Below are positions 36,101 through 48,200 of a stretch of DNA of 64,000 nt, piece after piece. The stretch spans positions 55,567,869 through 55,631,868 of the forward strand of contig NC_046683.1 of the NCBI RefSeq assembly GCF_009870125.1, given 5' to 3'. Origin of the DNA: Drosophila pseudoobscura. Its lineage: Eukaryota; Arthropoda; Insecta; Diptera; Drosophilidae. The translations under genes were made by a program, and so were the position numbers. Within the stretch, counting starts at the first letter, position 1. Every line of letters begins with the position of its first letter. The notes beneath the pieces are model-generated. The model did not search any database and was not told the origin of the DNA. It saw nothing but the letters and a program-made list of their open reading frames with translations.

Positions 36101-36465
36101 ACCGAAAATAATTATGCCATAGTCTAACAAATCTACAATAAGGTATCTCGAAGATCGGGAATATGCCATACCTCGAATACAAACATCTTGGGTAAAAGCA
36201 GCGGCAGCAGCAGCAGCAGACGCAGCAGCAACAACAACCACACGCTCTGCGACGAAGCCAAGTCATCGTCGGCACTTGTCGTGTCTGGCAAAGCTTCGTT
36301 TTAAGCTGAGCGCGAGCCGCCTGGCTTCCCATTGCCTTGACTTTGACTTTAGTCTAAGCAAAAGAGAGCTTTTAAGCCACCGACGTCGGCGCGCTGCTGG
36401 TGGCGACTGCGGTTTGGCTGCTGCTTGTCTTAGTTCTTTAAGTCCGTCGTTGGCCGGGCTCCTCT

Positions 36466-36500
36466 TCAGTTCGTGCTGACCATCGTACCCGTGCGGACGT
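36466..36500 (+). promoter_or_regulatory. Inr + DPE core promoter
   Basis: TCAGTT (initiator, A at 36468 as +1) is followed by GGACGT at 36495-36500, exactly +28 to +33, matching the downstream promoter element consensus RGWYVT in the required spacing. No TATA box is seen about 30 bases upstream, as expected for a DPE promoter. It points toward the large EB/LDLa gene, whose first coding exon is 2.8 kb downstream, so a noncoding first exon is likely. Confidence 0.62.
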
Positions 36501-39293
36501 TCCAAGCTCAGAGACCCGATCCGATCCAGACGTTTCTCGTGTAGTGTGGCTGCACTTTGCACTATTTGGCTCTACCAAAAACACCCCAAAACAGCAAAAG
36601 CCAAGCAAAACATTTTGAAATTTTCAATGAAAATCTGAAAAAAAGATCAAGTTACGCGGCGCGAGTGCAAATCAAAACGGTAGCTAAAAAATACTCAAAT
36701 AAAAAAAAACCAAGACGAAATAATAATAATCAAAAAAAATGATTAGTAATTTTTGTTGAGTGTGGAACAGTCATTGATCCTGCTTAACACTTGGCTGTGG
36801 AATGTCCAGGCTTCTAGTTTTTGTTTTTTATTTTCTTTTTTTTTTGGCCAGAATGGCACCTGGAAGGAGCAATGGGGAATCGGGCATCGGGAATTGGACT
36901 AAGGCGCGGCCATTGGGCGACTGTGTAATTTCTGTTTTCTTGCGCATTCAATGCACACACACTCGAAGTTTTTTTTTTACGAAAAGCGTAAAACGTAAGG
37001 AAAACAAACAGCAAACAACCAGATAGACAAACACACTACCAGGAAGAGGAGGAGGAGTTGGTGGGGCTTTGGCAGCCGCAGTGGCAGTGGCAGTGGCAGT
37101 GGCAGTTGCAGGAGAGGCAGTCAAGTGAAGACAGTGCAGCGCACTCCTGTCCCCAGTCTTCTGGCCAGTTTGGAGATGGAGATGCAGATGCACAGTGAGG
37201 CCCAGGCCTGGTCCATGCCACCGCCACAGCCACAGCCACAGCTACAGCTACAGCTAAACTCCAGCCACATGTGTGTCTCCCTCTTCTTCTCGCGCGCTGT
37301 CTCTCTTCCTCCTGCTATCTGTCTCACTTGTGGTGCTGCCGCCATATTGGGTGCATAACGGTGCAAAAATCGCGCTGCTTTTTTTTACCTTGTGTCTAAG
37401 ATGGTTCTGTTCTCTTTGGCGTTCTTGCCACGGCCACTGCCACACGGTCCCGACTCCATCCCCAATCCCCATCCCGGGCTCTCTGTGTGCATTGGCATTG
37501 ATGACGACCCAGCGACCGATAGACCGACCGAGACGACGACGGCGACGGCGACGACTACGACAGCAGCGAACAAAAAATGTTGCCAGAGCGGGGCTCCCAT
37601 CTGCTTCTCCGCCTCCTTTCAGTTTTTGCGGTTAGCCATCGCAACACTTTGCACATGCTGATCGATTGTGGGGAGATCATCTTCATCTCCATCTCCATTT
37701 CCATTCCCATCTCCCCTCAGACCTGCCTCCTCGTCTGCTGAGTGGGTCAGCAATTGAACCGTTTGCCCTGCCCCAGGCTAGAGGCTGCAGTCTTAAGGCT
37801 CCAATCCACAAGTAACGCCCACGCACATCACCTTCTGGCCCCACATGAACTTCCGCCTTTTGGGGGCTTACCCATTTTGCTGACCAAATGCAAATAGTCA
37901 TAATCTTCTTCCCAGACGAACCAACCCACCCATTCGCCACGGCTGTAACGTGACCAAAGGCCAGAGGCGGAATTAGCATGAGAGATGGTTGGAGCACTAA
38001 AACGGGAGATCTACTAATTCTTAGGCCCACCCCACTGTGCACCCCTTGGTCCAATTTAAATTGAACTCTGGAGGCCCTTTCCTCAGCTTCAGCAACGTCT
38101 CTGCTCTTCTGCTATCCGGCCTTCTATGTCTTTTTTATTAAGTTATAAAAAAGCGGGAGATGGGAGATGGATGTTTTATAGACCTTTTTCTCAGCACCGC
38201 ATAACGGTAATGCCCCCGAGAGCGCCACATTCTCAGACCTCAGACCCAGACCCAGAGACGGAGACAGAGACAGACCCAACGACAGACCCCAGAGAAAGAC
38301 CCAGCCGACAGCGATCCGAGCGGTACACCAGGGACGGGACCCCAGACTCATGCATTGCAATAAAATGAAATTTTATAACAGCAGCAGAGAGCGACAACAA
38401 AAACGTTGCCCAAATTCAAAAAAAAAAGAACACAAGAAAAACCAAGACGGCGAAAGAATGGCAGAGAGGGAGGGAGAGGCAGACAAAGGTCGTCACAGCA
38501 AGTGAAAATAGCAAAAGAGAGACAGAGAGAGAGAGAGGGCGAGGGCGAGGGAGAGGTGGAAACCCGAAAACGGAATACGCTTTGAGTTCGTTCAGGTGTT
38601 AATTTCCCATTTTCGGGGTTTCCGCATTTCCCTCCCCACTCCGTTTTGAGGCGAGTTCGTTGCCTAAGTCTTTCGTTTTTCGTTTTTCGTCTGCCGTCTT
38701 TCGCTTTAAAGTGGAGCGCGCACCGCTCGAATGCCCCCAACTGAATGCGAATGAGGGGCGTATGAGCCACTAGCCGGCCGGTCCCGGTTCCCCCTTTCCC
38801 CTATTCCCACCTCTGTCCCCTCTGTTCCCTCTTTCACCTCTGTTCCCTCTGCATCCCACTGCAAAAAAAAAAAAAAAAATAAAAACAGAAATTATTATTA
38901 TTATTATTATTATTTCGTTCTTTTTGTTTTTTCGTCTGTTTGGCTTTTTTGTGGGGCGCATTTCCTTTACTGCCCCCTCGAAAAAGACACACGGCAGAAA
39001 AACCCCAACGTTTTTCGTTCCGTTTCTGACCCTAAAAGTTCAAAAGTTTAAGTCAAGTTTTCCCAAAACCAAATCCCCGACTCCTTTCTACAGCAAAAAA
39101 AAAAATAAAAAAAAATAAAGAGAAAAAAGGAAAACCATATATTAACGACTGCAACGAGGAGTACCAGTAAAAACCTCAACAGATCTCAACGGAAAGCCAC
39201 ACACAGAAACAAAAAGAGAGTCTTCTTTGGCCTGCAACTGCAACAGATCCCCGAGGCAGCAGCGCTTCTCTGGGAGCTTCAAGAAGCGGCACA
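36501..39293 (+). other. probable leader and first intron of the EB/LDLa gene
   Basis: Follows the Inr/DPE promoter. The first 250 bases are A-rich, like a fly 5' leader. Candidate splice signals exist (GTAGCT near 36680; a pyrimidine tract ending CTACAG near 39092) but cannot be chosen between. Several repeats lie within: GGCAGT units near 37,080, GAGACA/GACCCA units near 38,230-38,290, and (GA)n near 38,520. No other gene seen. Confidence 0.4.
38891..38914. repeat. (ATT)n trinucleotide repeat beside a poly(A) run
   Basis: About eight ATT units, directly after a 17-base A run and short AT spacer. Confidence 0.8.
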
Positions 39294-42200
39294 ATGACAG
39301 CGACTGCGACAGCAGCGCCCGCGTCAGCATCAGCATCGGCATCGGCAGCGGCAGCGGCGAGAAAGCAACCTGCAACAATCGCAATGCTCAATGGAAACGC
39401 TTTTACGGTTAAGCGGCTCTTAGCGGTAAGTGAACCCAACTCCCATTTTGCACCCCCTTTCAGGGCGTTGCCAATTCAAATTGCTCCACAAAACCATCCA
39501 CAAATACGAAATAAATGTTTGTCAACTGCTCCGTCGATCCATTGTTAATGGCAGCATCAGCACCAGCAACAGCTCTCTACAATCATTTTTTTTTTTTTTG
39601 GCACAACTCTTCTTTTCTGGTGTGGGCTGCCGCCTGCCGCCTGCTGCCTGCTTTGGCACTTCAATCGTGGGCCGCGCGCGCGTTCTTTTCTTTCTGTTTA
39701 AAGAGCTGTGAAGTCGGCCATTGGGTCAAATTGTAGCTGATAGATGGATAGGGAGGCAGTCCGCCTAGCAGATGATGCTCTTCATCGTCTGCGGATGATG
39801 ATGATGATGTACCATCGGTTGGGGGTCTCTTCGCTTCACTTCTTCAATCCGAGAGTAATGTGGGCAAATTAATCTAATAAAAGGTGGGAGTTTATTCTCT
39901 TCTTTTTGCTCTGCTCTGGCGCTGCATTAACTCGGAATGAATGAATTATTTGGTTCATAAAATTTCATTGCCCGACACTTAATCATTATTATGGGCATGG
40001 GTAAGGGGACGGGTATGCGTCGGGGTATGGGTATGGGTATGGGTACGTGTACTATTCGTAGAGAGTGTTTCCTTCCATTCGGTGCTCGCTCGCTGGGAAC
40101 TAGTTTGCCTATAAATAGATGCTTCTATTGAATTGGTTGACTCTTTTTATGGATTCATTAGCGGCGGGAAAGAAAGAAACAAAAAGAAAGGAAGTTGCGG
40201 AAATTTTATGGAATTTATAATGTTTTAGGGCCTTTGTGGAGCGGCTCTCTTTGTGTGTTTCTCTTTTTCTTTCCATAACTTTTCCTGATAATCCAATGGG
40301 TTTTTTTCATATCTTCTCAAAGCAGAAGAACTTTGCCTCTGTAATCCCAGCAAGGGCTTGGGGGGCTTACCACGCTCTGTCTTCGGCCAACAAACAATTT
40401 ATCCATTTCAATGTTCTGTGTTCTGGGTTCTGGGTTCTGGGATCTGTGTTCTGGTCAGCCCCAAAGCCCCTCAAGTGCATTCATCTTGGGCCTCCATCTT
40501 GGAGGCTGCTCCACCTGCATTTGGCCCGGCCAAAGGTCAGCAGACAGTCTGGCGCCCGACGATCATTAAAAAAAAGTACGAAAGTAATTTGTAAAACACG
40601 AAAAATTATTTACTTTTTTTTTGCTGCTGCTGTTCTTGCTGTTCTTTTACGATTCTAAATTACAATGACCGAACGGGCAGCAGCAGCAGCAAAAGCAGCA
40701 GCAACAGAAACAGCAACAGAATGCAACTGCAACTGCAACGGCAACGGGTCTTCATTAGCACAGAAGACCGACAGCCGCGTATTGTAAAAATTCTTGGCCA
40801 TAAACCCAAAAACAGAAAAATAAATAAGCCAAGACACAGAATCGGAGAACCGGAGAGAACCCACAGAGAACAGAGAATCCGGAGGAGAGATGCATTCTTC
40901 GGCCGCTTGATGAATGATGTTTTGGCAGCTTTAAAGACCATCTGCACGGTCAGGCCGAGACATTTGGCCAAGAGATGGAAGATGAATGGCCAGGCGGAGC
41001 ATTACAAATGGCCGGGTGGACACGGCCTGACGGCTATTAGCCTGTACCTGTGCCTGAATCTGTACCCTCTTCTGTACATCCCCAGGCATCTCTGTACATC
41101 TCTGCATATTCCCCCCCGTTTCGAGTGGACTCTCCTCTGGCCCCATCGAGAAGGTTGTCAAATCTGGCCAAACAATAAGCTGGCAATGAAAGTAACTTGG
41201 CCTTTATTTATTGGGTCAATAGACAGACAGAGGCACACACACTCCACACTCCACAGTCCACACCACAATCTAATGGGGCACATTCTCTATTGGCCTCTCT
41301 CCCCATTCTACGAGTATCTCGTGCTCGAAAGCCTCTTGAAAGCGTAATTAAACAATTTCTTCTCATTCTTTATTGACATTTTATTGATGCCGCCAGTTCT
41401 GATCGCGCGGTCTCAGTCTCAGTCTGAGACGAGATCTCTGAACGGTTCCATTTCATTCGTATTGGCTTTGGATTCAGGTTCTGTTTCTGTTTCAGTCCGA
41501 GATACTTTTACCCACATCGAGGGGCTCTCATTTGTTTTGTATTCTTGCTATTGATCTCATGAGTGATCCATTGAGTGTTTTCTTATGGCTCTTTAACAAT
41601 CGTTGGCACCTTGGAGTGCTGTAAATCTGTGTGTTATTCGAGCAGCGAAATGATCTTCAAAGCTTAGAAAATAAAACAGTTTTGTCTGAGAATTACAAAT
41701 ATTTATAGAAATGGTTAATTGCTGCAACAGCGAACGAGTTTAAAGATGGATTAATAGTATTTGGATAACAAATTCATATTCATTTCAATCGCTGTAAAAG
41801 ATCTAGAATATCTTTTGGTTCCAAGAATTTCCAGCTACAAATCTGTAATGATTGTAATTCCCGGAAAGTACTTACTTGTCCAGGAATCATGGGATACGAT
41901 GCACATCTTCATTTGTCACAATCAGCGATGGCGATAAAGGATTCTTCTGATGGCAACAAAGTTGCCCCCTTCCTGCCTATGATTCAACGAGTAACTGTGC
42001 TTTTAATGTCTCAACTTGTACAATTTTCCAGAGAGAGAGAAAGAGCAGTGGTGGGGCCGAGGCGTCTCGGATTGCGTGACTGTGGAATTGGCATCCAAAT
42101 TGGAGAATTCTTACCAATTAGCTGCTGGGGATGGGGCTGGGGCTGACCAGGGGAATTCCCCCAACGCAAACTTTATGTAATCATTGGATTTAATGCGTTA

Positions 42201-45200
42201 ACAAAATCCGAGGCGGGGGAGCGCCGACAGAGGGAGGGGATGGCATGTAGGAGGAGTGTACCGTTGTTTCTAGTATGCAAAAGAACAGAACCCGAAACCG
42301 AAACCCAGTTACCCAACTCTTGTGTATCTGTGTATCTCTGTATCTGTATCTGTATCTGCTTCGGTTAGGTAATGCCCCAGAGTCAAGAGCCCAAGAGCCC
42401 AAGTACCCAAGAGCCCAAGAGCCAGTATCCCAGAGCCCAAGACCCAGAGCCATAATTAATGGCGTGTGGCGCTCATTCGCGATGAGCAGAAAGTACATTG
42501 CACTCTCTTCTGCCACAAAATTCAGCTTTTCAGCTTATTTATTAGCCAACAGCAGAGCATAGCACAGCAGAGCACAGCACAGCAGAGCACAGCACACGTT
42601 CTAACTGCAAAATAGGAAAGAAAAACAAGAAAAGATCCAGCAGCACGAAGCGTATGGAGTGCTCTCCGCCTTCCTTGGATAGTAGGTTCCCTTGGTTTTT
42701 GTTTCGGTTTTGTTGTTGTTTTTGTTTAATTATAGATCCCAAGTATTCCTCTGCCACAGTGCTCCTACTCCCTGCCCCTGGGGCGTGTGTTTGGTGTTCA
42801 GGCAACTGTTAATTCTGTTTTACAACTTGCGACTCCGTATCGCTATAGCATCTATAACGTATCTCTCTTGCGGTAACTGTGTCTGTGCCCCACACACACA
42901 CACACACACACATAAGCAGCCAAAAGATACGAATATACTTGTATCTGCCAGATACATTTACTCGTATACCCATGCGGTATTTCATTCATAAAATAGACCT
43001 CAGCGACTGCGCCGATTACCGCCGATTAGAGCAGTTTTTTGTGGCTTTTGTCGGCTACGAATATTCCGTGCATCGAGCAATTTGTTTTTTTATTTATTTA
43101 TTTTTTTTTTTTGCTTAATGGTGATGGACGGAGAATCTCTGACAAGAGTTGTGGCCAAGATCCATGTTGTTGGCCAATTTGTTGGCTCATTTCTGTTAAG
43201 TTAGGGTCTTTCTGCATTACTTAATCATAGCTTATGCCAGGCTAATTGAATACGGGATTTATTCACTTTAAATTGGATAATAAAGAAGGGCCTTTGGAAG
43301 TGCCGCAAAATAAACTGGAATACTAGGTGTATAGACAGGAGAAATCTGCGGAAGCTCTGCCAAACTCATAGATTCTCTTGCAATTATCGATGAAAAACAC
43401 CTGTCACATTCAGTTAACCCTCCGATGGGGTATTTCTATCGATTTCGATTGATCTGCCACATTCCATGCACTCAATATTCTTCCCTTTTGTTAATCCCCG
43501 AAATCTCTGTTCTTCCTCCTTTTGCAGCTGCTCATCATCTTCACAGTGCTGCACAGGAGTGAGGCCCTGGAGCTCGGAGACAAGTGCCAGCATGATATGG
43601 ACTGTACAGATTTCATCAAGGGCTCCAGCTGCTCGGCCCTGGGCTACTGCGAGTGTGCGCCATATTTTGTTCAACTGAATTCCAAGCGCTGTTTGTCATG
43701 TAAGTAGGCAATGTCAATCTTTGAATGGCCCCAAAACACTGGGCTCCAAAGAGTGGGAGCGGGAGTGGGAGTGGTCGCATGGGGACATGGGCAAACATTG
43801 GACTAAAGAATGTTTGCCTGCTTGTGGGCAAACAATGGGGTGGACGATGAGGAGGGAGGGGACTGTCCATATGTTTGTCCATCCCAAGAACCGTTAACAC
43901 AACTCGACTCTCACTCTGTCGTATCTCTTGGATGCATTTCTCTGACACTGACTCTGACTCTGTTTCTCTGTCTCTGTCTCGTTTCCACAGCCCAACTCTT
44001 AGGCGGCGACTGCCAGCTGAGCGAGCAGTGCTCGATGAAGGTGGCCAACAGCAGCTGCCTGGATGGGGCATGCCGCTGCGTCGAGGGATTCTTGCAGTTC
44101 CGCAAGCACACCTGTCTGGGACGTAAGTATCAGGCGACCGTTGGCCAGCAACTCTTGTGGCCCTAACGGGGGGCGCGGTAGCGGGGAGCCTGGAGTAGTC
44201 CACACTCCACTCCACTGCACTCCACACCACACCACACGATGTTGCAACATTAAAAATTAACTCTTAATAATATCATTACCTGTTCGTTTCGGTGTTTGTT
44301 GTTTGTTGTTTTGTTTTGTTGCAATAAACGAACGCAGCTCTGGCCGCAGATGCGATGCAGGCTAATCACAAAAGAATCATCTCTTTGATTGCTTATCATT
44401 TTTCTATCTCTCTTCGTTTGGAATGTCACGCAATGTGGCATCTACTGAGCCACCCTTGTGCCAGCAGCAACATTTCCTGTTTGCAGAGTTTGTTCGTTAG
44501 CGCAGAGTTTTCCTTTATTCAGCGGCACTGCCGCACAGCCTCAGAGCCTCAGAGCCGCACTTTTCTGCCACTTGACACAGGCAATTAACATGGCCATAAC
44601 AATAGGCGATGCAATAACGAAAGAGCAATGAAAATGGCCCCACAGCCGCCAGAGTATCTCAAAGATACTCTAACCAGACAATCGTGTCACTAATTATACG
44701 CATAATTGGTTAATTTTCCAAGAACTGGCTAACAACCTGGCTAGAAATCGCCGCCACGGCCACACACTGCAGCAGCAGAACCTCAAATGTAAAATGTAAA
44801 TGTTTGACTCTCCACATCTTCGATCTCTTTCTCTCCATTCATGGTGTGTGTGTGTGTGTATGTGTGTCTGGTGTTTGCTATGGCGAGATGTGTGAAAGAT
44901 ACATTTCGAGATACTTCGAGGCTTCATCTGTGGATACGGATACTGCAACTGATCTGAGGGCTGGCTAAGAGGCAGTGACGCATATGACGCATATGGCCTT
45001 TTGTTGAATCATTCTGGGCACAGATTAATCACAAAAGTTACTGGGGAAAGTCTATGGGGCTTTGCGAGAATCTTCTTCACACCGAAGCCATACCATTCCA
45101 TAAATAATTATCGATAGAGATCTGAACTCTTGATCCCATTTCGTAACTTTTCAATAAACCATCTCTGGAATAGACCTCTGTTCTGAATGAACGAGGCTAT

Positions 45201-48200
45201 ATGCTTTAGAGAGACAATCTTTAGAAGAGGAACTATTCTTATTTGGTTTCCAGTAGTGCTATGAAAAGTATACACAGGTTTCAAACAGATTTCACAGGTC
45301 CTCAGTTCCCTGGAGAAGCACAAATGCGACCACTGTCACAGTGATCACTGATACATTTTCAAAGCGTTCCCATTGCAGTCACTGTTTCCGTGGGCCTCCA
45401 GCCCTGCAGCCCTACTAGATCGGCATCTAGCTTGAGAATTCCACATCCTTTTGGCACATTGGCGCCAAGTGGCGTTAATCTGATTAGAATGAATGTTGAC
45501 TAGAATCGAGAATCGAGAATCAAGAATCGAGAGGAGGCCATATGGCAGAGGGAGCTCTCCCTCCTTGATCCTCCCTCCTTAGCAGAGCCAGAGAGAGAGC
45601 GAGAGAGACCAGAGACCAGAAACAGGAACACGATCAAAGGAGACCAAATAGGCACGATCATGGACATGGTGCAACTTCTACAGTTCGTGTCATTGCCATT
45701 CACCTGTTGTTGCTGCTGTTGCAACAGTTGCTGCTGTGGCAGCAACTCTTTCTTCTTCTTCTCCTTCTCCTCGCCTCCCCTCTTTCTCCTCTTCAGACTT
45801 AATTATATAGCTATGAAATTCTATATATCCGAAAGGGGGGCGTGCCGCGACATCTGGCCGAGAGTGAGCTTCATATTTAATTAAAAGTAATTTTAATGAC
45901 AAGAAGCGTGTGGTCAAAGTCAGGTGCTGCAAGCGACTGCTGTGGCAAGTGCAGCTAGTGGCAGCCAGGCAGTTGGGCAGCAGGCATTCATTTATGAGAT
46001 ACTTTCACCAAAAAAAAAAAAAAATAGAAATAGTTAGAAAAAACACAATGGCAGCGGAATGAAATGAATGAACCTTTCACCAAAGGAAAATCCTATCCTT
46101 GGCATTTGCCACAGAGCGAGCTCTGTGTCTCCTGTTGCAGCCTCTGCTTCTGATTTGTATCTGGCATATCTCTGTCTCTATCTTTCTCTCTCTCATTCTC
46201 TTTCTCCTTCTCCCTCTATTTCTGTGTGTCTCTTCTCGGTGTACCATCTCTCTCGCTCGCTCTCTGTCGCTACTTTACATGCCTAATTGCCTCGACTGGC
46301 GGCTGCTGGTTTTAAATGTAATTAAATTGCACTGATTAAGCGCCAATCCAATGCAATGATGCAAAAGAAAGTCCAAGAAAAAGTCCAATTAGTTCTCAGA
46401 GAGAGAAAGAGACAGGGACTGGGAAAGAAAAAGAGACTGAGACAGAGACAGAAACCAGGAGGAGCAGCCCAAAGCTGGAGACACAACTTTGGTTGCAGTT
46501 GACAAAAATGTTGCACACATTTGGCAATGGGCACGGCCTCCGACCATTCACTTTATCCCATCTCCATCTCGCTCTCTCTCTCTCTCTACCTCTCTCTCTT
46601 TATCTCTCTCTCTCTCTGTCTGTCTTTCTCTTGGGTCAAGTGAAGCAAGTGGTGTGCCAGATTTTGTGAGCTTGTCAGGCTTTCGCTGGCTGTCTCTGTC
46701 TCTGAGTCTCCGACTCCGACGCTACCGCAGCCCCTCTGCCCCATTCGGTGGCATTCGGTTAGCAAACTGCCACTTGTTCCAGTTTCCCATGCACCTTAAC
46801 CCATCGAAGTCGAGGCGCCCCATACCGGGATTGGCCCGGGCTTCTTTCCTGCTTTGTTTTTTGTTTTGTGGCCTTTTTAACGAGGCAGAAAGAACAATAA
46901 GAACATTTCCTCCTTCCAGAGCAAAGCGATCTTTATGAGCTCCCTCGTATGACAAACTCCATGGTCTCCCCTCGGGGCAGGCCACGGCCATACTCCCCAC
47001 CGCCTCACCGCACCACCGCCCCACCGCCCCACCATCCCACCAGCCCGTTGGCGTGCTCGTTTGAAAGAGAGCTCAGGGGGAAAAAGTATGCCACGTACGA
47101 GTGCTGGTAAGAGTATGTATATCCAGTATATGCATCCAGCAGATAATGAACAGACAGACAGAAGATGCCTCCAGTTGCAGATGGAGATGGAGATGGAGAT
47201 GCTGCAGATGCTGGAGAGCCAGAGGCAAACTGTCAGGCGAGAGATCGAGATCTCAGTTTCATGCAAACAAAGTTGCAGTAAAAAGTGATCCAAAGATCAG
47301 TAGTTTGGTTAGTTTTCTTTGGTGCCGGGGGAGGGGGGATAAGTAAAGATTATCTCTGGCTCTCTATGGAAAACCATTAGACTCTCTCATTATATAAGAG
47401 AGAGAAAAGCAAAAAACACATTGTCACTCTCCCATTAACCGCACTCACTTTCTGCAGAGCCATCTATCCATCTATCCATCCATCCTCTGCTAAACCCAAA
47501 TGCGGAAAAATACTTTCCCTTGCGACACCTTCTACCGAAAAAAGAGAAGAAAAAAATTAACTCCATTTCATTTCGCATGACCCACAAAAGAGTCCGTCAA
47601 AAAGCCTCAAACTGTGTTAATTTGCGGCCAAGAAGAAACAGAAATGGCCAGAATGAATGGCCATTTGAAACTAAATTGCGCCAAATGCCAAATTGCATGC
47701 AAATTATGTGGAACACCACCACAGCAGTGGCAGTGGCCAGTGGGCAGTGGCACCACCACAGCTGGTGGGGCAGCACTTAAACTTTTCGGCCAGGCACTTC
47801 CGCAAACAATAAGAAAACTCATAATGGCAGGAAAACGCGACAGGTAGCATTTTCATTTCATGCAAATTGCCTCAATTAATTACAACAAAAAACCAAAACA
47901 GAGAATCCTCTACAGATTTGTGTGGCTCATATTTAGTGGAGATACGACTCTTGTCGCGGCTACAATTGGCGGGACTAATGAAAGTTGGCGGCATAAATAG
48001 ACTTATTAAAGCCGCAGGAATGCCGCAGCATGCACTGCTGTGCGCAGACACAGATACAAGTGTCTGTATCTGCATCTGCCTTTGTATCTGTGCGTGCCAG
48101 CCATTCAGCGAGGCCTGGCAGTTGACACAGATTTGCAATTCCGGCCACCGGCAGCGACAAATCGAGCCACATGGAAGCTTCAATATAATTTATGCTGATT

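Larger units (their letters stand above)
22761..36460. other. gene-poor, repeat-rich region
   Basis: Nearly 14 kb with no open frame that I can defend as coding on either strand. Frames present are short and come from tandem repeats. A DRE-like TATCGATA with adjoining AACGATA is near 23049. Simple repeats are frequent (listed separately), as are CAG/CTG-rich patches and CA/TG tracts. It is probably upstream regulatory DNA of Idh and of the large EB/LDLa gene, possibly with noncoding exons that cannot be told from sequence. Confidence 0.5.
39426..43527 (+). other. intron 1 of the EB/LDLa gene
   Basis: 4.1 kb intron with GTAAGT donor and TTTTGCAG acceptor. It contains short tandem repeats (GGGTAT near 40,030, CAGCAG near 40,680, AGCCCAAG near 42,380, AGCACAGC near 42,560, (CA)n near 42,890). 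No nested gene recognised. Confidence 0.7.
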
